From contig JAZRNV010000024.1 in assembly GCA_045648425.1 (NCBI GenBank), positions 1 through 21,271 on the forward strand: a stretch of 21,271 nucleotides of DNA, in the 5' to 3' direction. Below, in pieces: positions 15,229 to 21,271 of this stretch. How positions within the stretch are numbered: the first letter of the stretch is position 1; each line of letters opens with the position of its first letter. The position numbers and the translations under genes are program-made. The notes under the pieces were generated by a model, which was not told the origin of the DNA, searched no databases, and saw only the letters and a list, made by a program, of their open reading frames with translations. This stretch comes from RGIG2206 sp045648425. GTDB taxonomy: Bacteria; Bacillota; Clostridia; Oscillospirales; Acutalibacteraceae.

Positions 15229-16053
15229 ATGCCGAAAAAAGTCAGAAAAGTTAAATTTGTAACCGCCTTTGCCATAGCCATTTTGGCAATTGTGCTGTTA
15301 ATGGTTATTGCGCCGTCGGTCTTTACCTCATACGACCCGTTGGCCATTGATATGACCAGTCGATTAACCTCTCCAAGCAAAGAGCATATTTTAGGCACCG
15401 ATGAGGTTGGCAGAGATATTTTCAGCCGCATCGTTTACGGTGCAAGAAGCTCTGTTTGCGTGGGGCTTGGTACCGCATTGCTGTCTGCCCTTATCGGTGT
15501 GCCGCTAGGGCTGATTTCGGGCTATTTCGGCGGCACGTTGGATAATATAATAATGCGAATTATGGACGCTTTTCAGTCCTTTCCCTCCATACTTTTGGCA
15601 ATTTTGCTGAGCACTGTGCTTGACACCTCGGTGCTGTCTCTTATTTTGACCATTTCGGCCGTCAGCTTTCCACGCTTTGCCAAGCTTGTCAGAGCAAATG
15701 TGCTGGTGGTTAAAAATCAAGACTATGTTGCAGCCGCCAAGGTTGCCGGAGCGGGCAACGGGTACATTATGTTCAGAACCATTTTGCCCAACTGTATGTC
15801 GGTTATCGTCATTCAGTTTGCAATGCTTACCGCTACTGCCATTCTCATTGAGGCAGGTATGAGCTTTTTGGGTCTTGGTCTTGAGCCCCCTGCTCCTGCC
15901 TGGGGTTCTATGCTTTTTAGCGCCAACCGATATGTTAGCTCCAGCGTTTCATACGTTTTGAGCCCCACCTTAACAATCTTTTTGGTGGTGCTTTCAATCA
16001 ATCTTTTGGGTGATGCCCTCAGGGATAAGCTTGATCCCAAAAAGAAGAATTGA
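15229..16053 (+). CDS. ABC importer permease, DppC/OppC type
   Basis: Second permease, 274 aa. One N-terminal helix (FAIAILAIVLLMVIAP) is followed by the family block HILGTDEVGRDIFSRIVYGARSS, and the EAA loop is YVAAAKVAGAGNGYIMFRTILPN. FLGLGLEPPAPAWGSML near the C-terminus is characteristic of DppC/OppC. The ATG begins 2 bases after the previous stop, and its GGAG site lies within the end of the preceding gene, so translation is likely coupled. Confidence 0.9.
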   Translation: MPKKVRKVKFVTAFAIAILAIVLLMVIAPSVFTSYDPLAIDMTSRLTSPSKEHILGTDEVGRDIFSRIVYGARSSVCVGLGTALLSALIGVPLGLISGYFGGTLDNIIMRIMDAFQSFPSILLAILLSTVLDTSVLSLILTISAVSFPRFAKLVRANVLVVKNQDYVAAAKVAGAGNGYIMFRTILPNCMSVIVIQFAMLTATAILIEAGMSFLGLGLEPPAPAWGSMLFSANRYVSSSVSYVLSPTLTIFLVVLSINLLGDALRDKLDPKKKN

Positions 16054-16064
16054 GGTTGCCGCCT

Positions 16065-17042
16065 ATGAGTAATATTTTAGAAGTTAAGAATTTAACCACT
16101 CGCCTAACGAGCGACAGAGGCATTGTAACCGCCGTTGACAACGTAAGCTTTACGGTGGGCAATGGCGAAATTCTCGGTCTTGTAGGTGAATCGGGCTGCG
16201 GCAAGAGTATGACATCAATGTCAATTATGCGACTTTTGCCCAAAAAGCAGGCATCTGTCAGCGGCGAAATTATATTTGACGGGCAGGATCTGCTCTCTCT
16301 TTCGGAAAAAGAGATGAACAACATCAGAGGCAACAAAATCGCTATGATTTTTCAGGATGTTATGACCTCCCTTAACCCTTTGATGACCATTGGCAAGCAG
16401 ATTATGGAGCCAATGATGGTGCACAAAAGGATGTCTGCCGCCGAAGCAAAGGCCGAGGCAATCCGTCTGTTGGAGGCAGTAGGTATTCCCATGCCCGAAA
16501 AACGGGTTAACGAGTATCCAAACTCTTTATCGGGCGGTATGCGTCAGCGCGTTATGATAGCCATTGCCCTTTCTTGCCGTCCGCAGCTGCTCATTGCCGA
16601 TGAACCCACCACCGCGTTGGATGTTACCATCCAGGCACAGATTTTGGAGCTGACCAAAAAAATCCGCAAGGAGTACGGCACATCAATAATTATGATTTCT
16701 CACGATTTAGGTGTAATATCCGAAATGTGTGACCGTGCCGCGGTTATGTATTGCGGTAACATTGTTGAGGAGGGCACTATTGACAGCATATTCAACAACC
16801 CTCAGCATCCTTATACCAAAGGTCTGCTTAAGAGCATCCCTTCGTTGGATAAGCAGGTAGATGAGCTATACAGCATACCCGGTGTGGTTCCGCCTTTATA
16901 CAATCTTCCCGAGGGATGCAAGTTTGCTGACCGCTGTGAGTTTGCCTGCGAACAATGCCGTCAAGCTTTGCCGCAAAGGGTTGAAATTGAACCAAATCAT
17001 TGCGTTATGTGCAATCTGTCGGGAGGTGCCTTGAATGGATAA
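16065..17042 (+). CDS. ABC importer ATPase, DppD/OppD type
   Basis: Cytoplasmic ATPase, 325 aa. Walker A is GESGCGKS (41-48), the Q loop is at Q97, the signature is LSGGMRQR (155-162), Walker B is LLIADE (175-180), and the switch histidine is in MISHDLG. The C-terminal oligopeptide-type extension contains the Cys-bearing block CKFADRCEFACEQC and a final HCVMC, usual for OppD/DppD. The ATG at 16065 fits GAGGT (16052-16056); an in-frame start at 16050 would overlap the previous stop. It overlaps the next ATPase gene by 8 bases. Confidence 0.92.
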   Translation: MSNILEVKNLTTRLTSDRGIVTAVDNVSFTVGNGEILGLVGESGCGKSMTSMSIMRLLPKKQASVSGEIIFDGQDLLSLSEKEMNNIRGNKIAMIFQDVMTSLNPLMTIGKQIMEPMMVHKRMSAAEAKAEAIRLLEAVGIPMPEKRVNEYPNSLSGGMRQRVMIAIALSCRPQLLIADEPTTALDVTIQAQILELTKKIRKEYGTSIIMISHDLGVISEMCDRAAVMYCGNIVEEGTIDSIFNNPQHPYTKGLLKSIPSLDKQVDELYSIPGVVPPLYNLPEGCKFADRCEFACEQCRQALPQRVEIEPNHCVMCNLSGGALNG

Positions 17043-17994
17043 CCATCCTATTATTTCATTAGATAACCTTAAGGTGCACTTTCCGCAAAACCAAGGTTTT
17101 TCTAAAAAAATGCTTAAAGCCGTCGACGGTGTTACCCTTGATATTTTTGCAGGCGAAACAGTCGGTCTTGTGGGTGAATCCGGTTGTGGCAAATCCACCT
17201 TGGGTAAGGCAATTGTGGGCCTTTTGGACCGTACTGACGGAAAAATTCTCTTTTACGGCAAAGATTTGAAAAAATTAAAAAGGGCAGAAAAAAAGAACTA
17301 TCGCAAAAATGTACAGATGATATTTCAAGACCCAGCCGCATCTCTCAATCCGCGTTTAAAGGTTTGGCAAATTGTAATGGAACCGCTGCTGAAAAACGCT
17401 AAGATGACCACGCGCGAAAAGAAAGAGCTTGTCAAACAGATGGTTTTAACGGTTGGCCTTTCTGAGGATGCACTTTATCGCTATCCTCACGAGTTTTCAG
17501 GCGGTCAGCAGCAAAGAATCGGTATTGCACGCAGTCTGGTGCTTCATCCTGATTTTATTGTGTGCGACGAGGCGGTATCTGCCCTGGATGTTTCGGTGCA
17601 GGCACAGATTCTTAACCTTTTGAGACAGCTTAAAGAGGATTATAAGCTGACCTATCTTTTTATTTCTCACAATCTTTCGGTGGTTAAGCATATGTGCGAC
17701 CGAATTGCCGTTATGTATCTTGGCAAAATTGTGGAGTTGGGCTCTGCACAGCAGATTTTTGACCATCCCCTGCACCCCTATACCCGTGCGCTTATATCGG
17801 CTATACCCGTTGCAGGCAGAAAAGAGAGAGAAAACCGCATTGTGCTTACGGGCGATTTGCCCAGTCCCACCGATGAATTTGAGGGCTGCTCCTTCAACAA
17901 TCGGTGCTATGTTTGCGACTCCTCCTGCCAAAGCTGCAAACCTCAGCTTCACGAGGTTGAGCCGGGTCATTTTGTAAGTTGTTTAAGACTGTAA
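17035..17994 (+). CDS. ABC importer ATPase, DppF/OppF type
   Basis: Second cytoplasmic ATPase, 319 aa, pairing with the preceding one. Walker A is GESGCGKST (47-55). The signature is in EFSGGQQQRIGIARSL, Walker B is FIVCDEAVSALD with the C-D-E form usual for OppF/DppF, and the switch region is FISHNLSVVKHMCD. The C-terminal extension has the cysteine block EGCSFNNRCYVCDSSC and ends in GHFVSCLRL. The start overlaps the end of the previous gene by 8 bases, indicating translational coupling. The FTR-like gene follows after 32 bases. Confidence 0.92.
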   Translation: MDNHPIISLDNLKVHFPQNQGFSKKMLKAVDGVTLDIFAGETVGLVGESGCGKSTLGKAIVGLLDRTDGKILFYGKDLKKLKRAEKKNYRKNVQMIFQDPAASLNPRLKVWQIVMEPLLKNAKMTTREKKELVKQMVLTVGLSEDALYRYPHEFSGGQQQRIGIARSLVLHPDFIVCDEAVSALDVSVQAQILNLLRQLKEDYKLTYLFISHNLSVVKHMCDRIAVMYLGKIVELGSAQQIFDHPLHPYTRALISAIPVAGRKERENRIVLTGDLPSPTDEFEGCSFNNRCYVCDSSCQSCKPQLHEVEPGHFVSCLRL

Positions 17995-18026
17995 AAGCGG
18001 CATATTATAAATGAGAGGTGAGGTTT

Positions 18027-18227
18027 ATGTCTGTTCGGCTTAATGATAACCCCGAAATTGTTGCCAAAATTAAAGAGGGCCTTAAAAGGCGGGGCGGATA
18101 TTGCCCTTGTCGCCTTCAAAAAACCGAAGATTTTAAGTGCATTTGCAAAGAATTCAAAGAGCAAATTGCTGACCCCGATTTTGAGGGATATTGTCACTGT
18201 ATGCTCTATTACAAATCTAAAGATTGA
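18027..18227 (+). CDS. Ferredoxin:thioredoxin reductase catalytic-domain-like mini-protein
   Basis: 66 aa with six cysteines arranged as three C-x-C pairs: YCPCRL (C26, C28), KCICKEF (C38, C40) and GYCHCMLYYK (C56, C58). The CPC...CxC...CHC order and the CHCML end are the signature of the catalytic (beta) subunit of ferredoxin:thioredoxin reductase, where four cysteines hold a 4Fe-4S cluster and two form the redox disulfide. In plant and cyanobacterial FTR the central pair is 16 residues after CPC; here it is 9, while the total from CPC to CHC is the same (27). No variable (alpha) subunit is nearby. The ATG at 18027 follows a GAGGTGAGG site (18015-18023). The thioredoxin gene follows after 13 bases, so it probably passes electrons from ferredoxin to that protein. 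Confidence 0.82.
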   Translation: MSVRLNDNPEIVAKIKEGLKRRGGYCPCRLQKTEDFKCICKEFKEQIADPDFEGYCHCMLYYKSKD

Positions 18228-18240
18228 AAGGGCCGAGATT

Positions 18241-18549
18241 ATGAGTGTTATTAAAATCACAACCGAAAACTTTAACCAAGAGGTAGCCAACAGCACCAAA
18301 CCGATTTTGCTGGATTTTTATGCCGACTGGTGTGGCCCCTGCCAAATGGTATCACCCATTGTCGAAGAAATTGCAGAGGAGTACCCTCAGTATGACGTGG
18401 GCAAAATTAATGTTGACGAGCAGCCATCCATTGCAGAAAACTTTGGAATTATGAGCATTCCTGCCCTTTTTGTAGTTAAGGAAGGAAAAATAGTTGCTCA
18501 AAGCATCGGTGCTCTTCCCAAAGAAGAAATTATTAAAATGTTTGACTAA
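18241..18549 (+). CDS. trxA: Thioredoxin
   Basis: 102-aa thioredoxin with active site DWCGPCQ (C31, C34), the cis-proline loop SIPALFVV and the usual NFGIMSIPALF strand. It acts as a cytoplasmic disulfide reductant. It sits 13 bases after the FTR-like gene and before a terminator, so the two form a likely redox pair and the distal part of the importer operon. Its reductase could be the FTR-like protein or the TrxB encoded 13 kb upstream. Possible clients include NrdD, though NrdD carries its own redoxin domain. Confidence 0.93.
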   Translation: MSVIKITTENFNQEVANSTKPILLDFYADWCGPCQMVSPIVEEIAEEYPQYDVGKINVDEQPSIAENFGIMSIPALFVVKEGKIVAQSIGALPKEEIIKMFD

Positions 18550-18553
18550 AATT

Positions 18554-18583
18554 AAACCGCAGCTCTTAAAAGAGTTGCGGTTT
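18554..18583. terminator. Bidirectional terminator between convergent genes
   Basis: A 14-bp stem with one G-U pair (AAACCGCAGCTCTT 18554-18567, AAGAGTTGCGGTTT 18570-18583) and a very tight loop. T-rich sequence follows on both strands (GCTGTTTTG on plus, AATTTTAG on minus). It lies between trxA on + and the AraC-type gene on -, and would end both transcripts. Confidence 0.85.
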
Positions 18584-18592
18584 GCTGTTTTG

Positions 18593-19390
18593 TTAGTGTC
18601 TGTATTTATCTCTAAAGCTTGTGGGTGACATACCGCAGAGATTTTTAAAGGTGCGGCTGAAGTTGCTGTTGTCTGAAAAACCGCAGCTTTCTACAATTTC
18701 ACCAATATTCATGGTTGTTTTTGTCAGCAGCTTTTTGGCTGTAACAATGCGGCAGGACTGAAGATAATCCATCACCGAGGTACCGGTTATGCTCTTAAAT
18801 TTATGAGAAAGCGTGGAGGTGCTGATGCTGTATTGTCTGGCCAGATCCTCAAGGGTATACTGCTTAAAATACTCCTTTTCAAACCTCTGCTGTATTTGGG
18901 AAACTGTTGCAAATATGCCGTCATCAAAGGTAAACACTCCTTCGGGTAATCGGCGGCTGAGCATAATAAGCAGCTGGTCCAAAAGCAGCTGAAGCATCTC
19001 TTCCCCCATTATGGTATGTGAGGAGAATTCTTGGGTTATACGGTTAAAAATCCATTGATAATCAGCTGCACTGTCAGATAAATCAAAGATATTTTCAAAG
19101 CCGACGGGGCGATTGCTGAAAATTGAATATATTTTGTTTTGACTTGCATCGGTCGCAGGATTTATGTGCAAAACATAGCGATTATATTTCTTTGACTGAA
19201 TAGTAACCGAGTGATTCTCGTATCTGCTGAAAAGCAAAAGGTTGCCTGCCTTAGCAGTATATTTTGCCTCATTTACACAAAACTCTGCTTGACCTTCAGT
19301 TATAAAAACAATTTGATGACAGTCGTGATAGTGGGAGTGTTTTTTCATTGAATCATCTGAAAAATACGCCCTTAAAATCAAGCTTTCCAT
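18593..19390 (-). CDS. AraC-family regulator with cupin sensor domain
   Basis: 265 aa. The N-terminal half is a cupin-like ligand domain (KKHSHYHDCHQIVFITEGQAEF, then KAGNLLLFSRYENHSV), and the C-terminal about 100 residues are an AraC double helix-turn-helix (LEDLARQYSISTSTLSHKFK, GEIVESCGFSDNSNFSRTFK, MSPTSFRDKY). Such regulators often sense a sugar or aromatic effector. The start at 19390 is chosen because AGAAGGG lies 6 bases upstream and the promoter at 19413-19441 places the transcript start near 19406, downstream of the first upstream in-frame ATG (19441). It is divergent to the flavoprotein/heparinase-like genes and probably controls them. Confidence 0.88.
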   Translation of the reverse strand: MESLILRAYFSDDSMKKHSHYHDCHQIVFITEGQAEFCVNEAKYTAKAGNLLLFSRYENHSVTIQSKKYNRYVLHINPATDASQNKIYSIFSNRPVGFENIFDLSDSAADYQWIFNRITQEFSSHTIMGEEMLQLLLDQLLIMLSRRLPEGVFTFDDGIFATVSQIQQRFEKEYFKQYTLEDLARQYSISTSTLSHKFKSITGTSVMDYLQSCRIVTAKKLLTKTTMNIGEIVESCGFSDNSNFSRTFKNLCGMSPTSFRDKYRH

Positions 19391-19412
19391 ACACAACCCT
19401 TCTTTCATAAAA

Positions 19413-19441
19413 ATTATAGCTTCTTTGTATCTATTTTGCAA
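19413..19441 (-). promoter_or_regulatory. Sigma-A promoter of the AraC/cupin regulator
   Basis: On the minus strand TTGCAA (19441-19436), 17 bases, then a perfect TATAAT (19418-19413). The leader to the ATG at 19390 would be only about 16 bases and still contains the ribosome binding site. Confidence 0.78.
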
Positions 19442-19478
19442 GATTTACATATAAATTAGCAAAAATTATATTGTACAT

Positions 19479-19504
19479 TTCCTTTCGAGGAATTAAAATA
19501 TAAT
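19479..19504 (+). promoter_or_regulatory. -10 element and inverted repeat upstream of the flavoprotein gene
   Basis: TATAAT at 19499-19504 has no good -35 hexamer 16-18 bases upstream, as in activator-dependent promoters. In the place of the -35 lies the inverted repeat TTCCT-TTCG-AGGAA (19479-19492), a candidate operator. The start near 19511 would leave a short leader with AAAGGAG. Confidence 0.5.
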
Positions 19505-19527
19505 CAAAGCTATAAAGGAGTGATACC

Positions 19528-20847
19528 GTGATCCGTAAGGTCTATTCTTCTTTTTCGGATTTTCATCAACAAAACGAACAGCTGGGCACAAATTTACCCT
19601 TTAGTAATAGCGTTGAAATATTATCCACGGCGTTAAAAGTTGCAGGTAAAACCGCACCGAATCGTCTTGCATGTCAAGCGATGGAGGGGTGTGACGGCAC
19701 CCCTGACGGCCGCCCCGACGCACTGACTAAACGCCGATATGATCGCTTTGCCAAAGGCGGAGCAGGCATCATTTGGTTTGAGGCAACGGCAGTATTGCCC
19801 GAGGCCAGAGCCAATCCTCGCCAGTTATACATAAACGACGCAAACCTTGACGCCTTTAAAAGACAGGTTGAGGATATAAAGAGCACGGCACTTAAAACAA
19901 GCGGAATTGAGCCCCTGATTTTTATGCAGGCCACCCATTCGGGCAGATATTCAAAGCCAAACGGCACCCCTGCCCCCTTGATTGCATACAACAACCCTAT
20001 TTTTGAAAAGGATAACCCCATTTCATCCGACAGAATTGTTACCGACGATTATCTTGACCGAGTTGGCGAAGCCCTTGTTAAAGGTGCCGTTCTTGCCGAA
20101 AAGGCGGGCTTTGACGGCGTTGACATTAAATGCTGCCACCGATACCTCAACAGTGAGTTGTTATCTGCCTACACACGCGAGGGCAGATATGGCGGCAGTC
20201 TTGAAAACAGAACAAGGTTGCTCCGTGAAAGCGTTTTGGGCGCTATGGAAAGTTGTTCAAAGGACTTTATTGTTTCTACCCGTCTAAATGTCTATGACGG
20301 TTTTCCCTATCCATACGGTTTTGGCGTTAAAACCGACGGCAGTCTTGATTTTGACCACACCGAACCGGAGTGGCTTATCAAGCAGCTTTATGACTACGGT
20401 GTGAGGATTATAAACATCACCATGGGCAATCCCTATTTCAATCCTCACGTTAACCGCCCCTTTGCTTTAGGCGGCTACACCGCTGAGGAGCATCCCCTTG
20501 AGGGAGTTAAACGTGTGCTTGAGGGCACCGCAAAGCTAAAAGCTTTGATTCCCGATATGGCAATCATCAGCTCTGCTTTGTCATATCTTGGCGTTGCAGC
20601 GCCCAACGTTGCCGCCGCCTATATTAAAGACCACAAGTTTGACTTTGCAGGTTTTGGCAGAACAATTTTTGCCTATCCGGATTTTGCGAGGGATATTACT
20701 GAAAAGGGCGAGCTGGACAAAAGTAAAATTTGTATTTGCTGCTCAAAGTGTACGCAGATTATGCGAGCAGGGTCGACACCGGGCTGTGTAATCAGAGATA
20801 AAGATGTGTACGCTCCAATTTATAAAGAGTTTTGCGGAGGTAAATGA
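19528..20847 (+). CDS. Old Yellow Enzyme-family flavoprotein with iron-sulfur cysteine cluster
   Basis: FMN-dependent NADH:flavin oxidoreductase/ene-reductase family, 439 aa. The barrel shows APNRLACQAMEG (43-54), QATHSGRYSKP (134-144) and HRYLNSELLSAYTREGRYGG (204-223), ending in ENR. A C-terminal cysteine group C402, C404, C405, C408 and C420 resembles the 4Fe-4S site of 2,4-dienoyl-CoA reductase-type members, but the FAD/NAD domain those enzymes carry after it is absent, so it needs a partner electron donor. At the catalytic pair, IHxAHGYL of many members reads IKCCHRYL: K201 in place of the first His, H204 kept. The start is GTG 19528 with AAAGGAG (19514-19520). The next gene's start overlaps or abuts its stop. 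The substrate is unknown. Confidence 0.85.
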   Translation: MIRKVYSSFSDFHQQNEQLGTNLPFSNSVEILSTALKVAGKTAPNRLACQAMEGCDGTPDGRPDALTKRRYDRFAKGGAGIIWFEATAVLPEARANPRQLYINDANLDAFKRQVEDIKSTALKTSGIEPLIFMQATHSGRYSKPNGTPAPLIAYNNPIFEKDNPISSDRIVTDDYLDRVGEALVKGAVLAEKAGFDGVDIKCCHRYLNSELLSAYTREGRYGGSLENRTRLLRESVLGAMESCSKDFIVSTRLNVYDGFPYPYGFGVKTDGSLDFDHTEPEWLIKQLYDYGVRIINITMGNPYFNPHVNRPFALGGYTAEEHPLEGVKRVLEGTAKLKALIPDMAIISSALSYLGVAAPNVAAAYIKDHKFDFAGFGRTIFAYPDFARDITEKGELDKSKICICCSKCTQIMRAGSTPGCVIRDKDVYAPIYKEFCGGK

Positions 20848-20849
20848 TT

Positions 20850-21271
20850 ATGTTTTTTGAATGGACCGACAAGCAACGCTTTAAAGAGGTTGATTTCAGC
20901 ACTCCTCTTTTTCCAAAGGCAAAAGACCGTGAATTTTGGGATGCAAAGTATAATGAAGAAATTGTCAAAAATGCAGAGGAGCATCTTGGCTTTGAGTGGC
21001 CTATCATCAGAGCCACTCAGCATATGGCTTTTATCAAAGAGGGCAACCGAGTTGCTCAGGAAACGCCCTATTTCGCCCGTCGCAGTGCTTTAGCCACGCT
21101 GTTTTATGGCGAATTGCTGGAGTATAAGGGCAGATTTATACCTGATATTGTTGACGGCATTTACATCATTTGCGAAGAAACCGCCTGGACCATTTCAGCT
21201 CACTGCGCAATTGAAGGTCAAAACATTCCTATGGGCTTCCCCAGGCATATTGAGCTGTTTTCTGCCGAAAC
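20850..21271 (+). CDS. Heparinase II/III-like family protein, truncated at window end (5' part)
   Basis: An open frame runs from ATG 20850 to the window edge (140 codons, no stop). GGAGG at 20836-20840 is 9 bases upstream; an in-frame ATG at 20844 overlaps the flavoprotein stop and is too close to the site. The residues resemble the N-terminal alpha/alpha toroid of heparinase II/III-like proteins: WPIIRATQHMAFIKEGNR, TPYFARRSALATLFYGELLE, YKGRFIPDIVDGIYIICEET and a following AHC. Family members cleave uronate-containing polysaccharides by beta-elimination or are uncharacterised. The catalytic part lies outside the window, so the activity is not shown. Translation is probably coupled to the flavoprotein. 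Confidence 0.68.
   Translation, partial: MFFEWTDKQRFKEVDFSTPLFPKAKDREFWDAKYNEEIVKNAEEHLGFEWPIIRATQHMAFIKEGNRVAQETPYFARRSALATLFYGELLEYKGRFIPDIVDGIYIICEETAWTISAHCAIEGQNIPMGFPRHIELFSAE

Noticed and set aside
17979..18008. Possible separate promoter for the FTR-like and thioredoxin genes (TTGTTT, 18 bases, TATTAT)
   Set aside because: The predicted start would be about 12 bases before the ATG, cutting into the ribosome binding site, and the -35 is weak. Readthrough from the importer operon is simpler.
1..21271. CRISPR arrays, tRNA/rRNA genes, insertion sequences, integrases
   Set aside because: No regular spaced repeats, tRNA-like or rRNA-like stretches, transposase-like frames or flanking duplications were noticed. 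A covariance-model search would settle small RNAs.

Overview
The window looks like chromosome from a spore-forming, strictly anaerobic low-to-mid GC Firmicute, most likely a gut-type Clostridia/Oscillospirales lineage. This is inferred from an uninterrupted sporulation sigma-K gene that keeps its pro-sequence, a class III (oxygen-sensitive, glycyl-radical) ribonucleotide reductase, a ferredoxin:thioredoxin-reductase-like mini-protein, AGGAGG-type ribosome binding sites and consensus sigma-A promoters. No rRNA, tRNA, CRISPR array or insertion sequence was seen. All genes are on the + strand except the truncated gene at the left edge and one AraC-type regulator near the right end. No gene-free stretch exceeds about 185 bp.

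Layout. (1) 1-422 (-): 5' part of a membrane-anchored protein with WD40/PD40-like repeats, read from two tandem repeat-borne promoters. (2) 586-1275: pro-sigma-K. (3) 1347-5537: a deoxynucleotide/redox unit. A textbook sigma-A promoter is flanked and overlapped by two NrdR boxes and drives nrdG and nrdD, followed by a hairpin and trxB, then a strong terminator. The NrdD carries an extra C-terminal redoxin domain (CPNC), and the TrxB lacks the usual NADPH-phosphate motif. (4) 5578-10314: a surface-glycan block with a Wzx-type flippase, an O-antigen polymerase/ligase-like protein, a sialyltransferase-like glycosyltransferase and a pseudaminate-type CMP-nonulosonate synthetase (PseF-like), ending in an AraC-type regulator at 10342-11547. 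(5) 11569-18549: a second promoter drives a PseI-like nonulosonate synthase. It is closely followed by a complete five-gene family-5 (Opp/Dpp/Sat-type) ABC importer, then by an FTR-like iron-sulfur mini-protein and a thioredoxin. (6) 18554-21271: a bidirectional terminator, then a divergent locus with an AraC/cupin regulator on the minus strand facing an Old-Yellow-Enzyme flavoprotein and the start of a heparinase II/III-like protein that runs off the window.

Two themes stand out. First, thiol redox: the window holds three redoxin-type domains (the one fused to NrdD, the redox-active CxxC of TrxB, and TrxA) and two different candidate ways of reducing them (an atypical flavin TrxB and an FTR-like iron-sulfur protein). 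This fits an anaerobe that may feed ribonucleotide reduction from ferredoxin or NADH rather than NADPH or formate. Second, nonulosonic acid: synthase, activating enzyme, transferase, flippase and polymerase are present, but the PseB/C/H/G enzymes that make the PseI substrate are absent. The synthase is instead wired to a transporter of the same family as the known sialic-acid importer SatABCD. This suggests the cell may import a nonulosonate or a precursor for surface decoration. These functional links are inferences from gene order and motifs.
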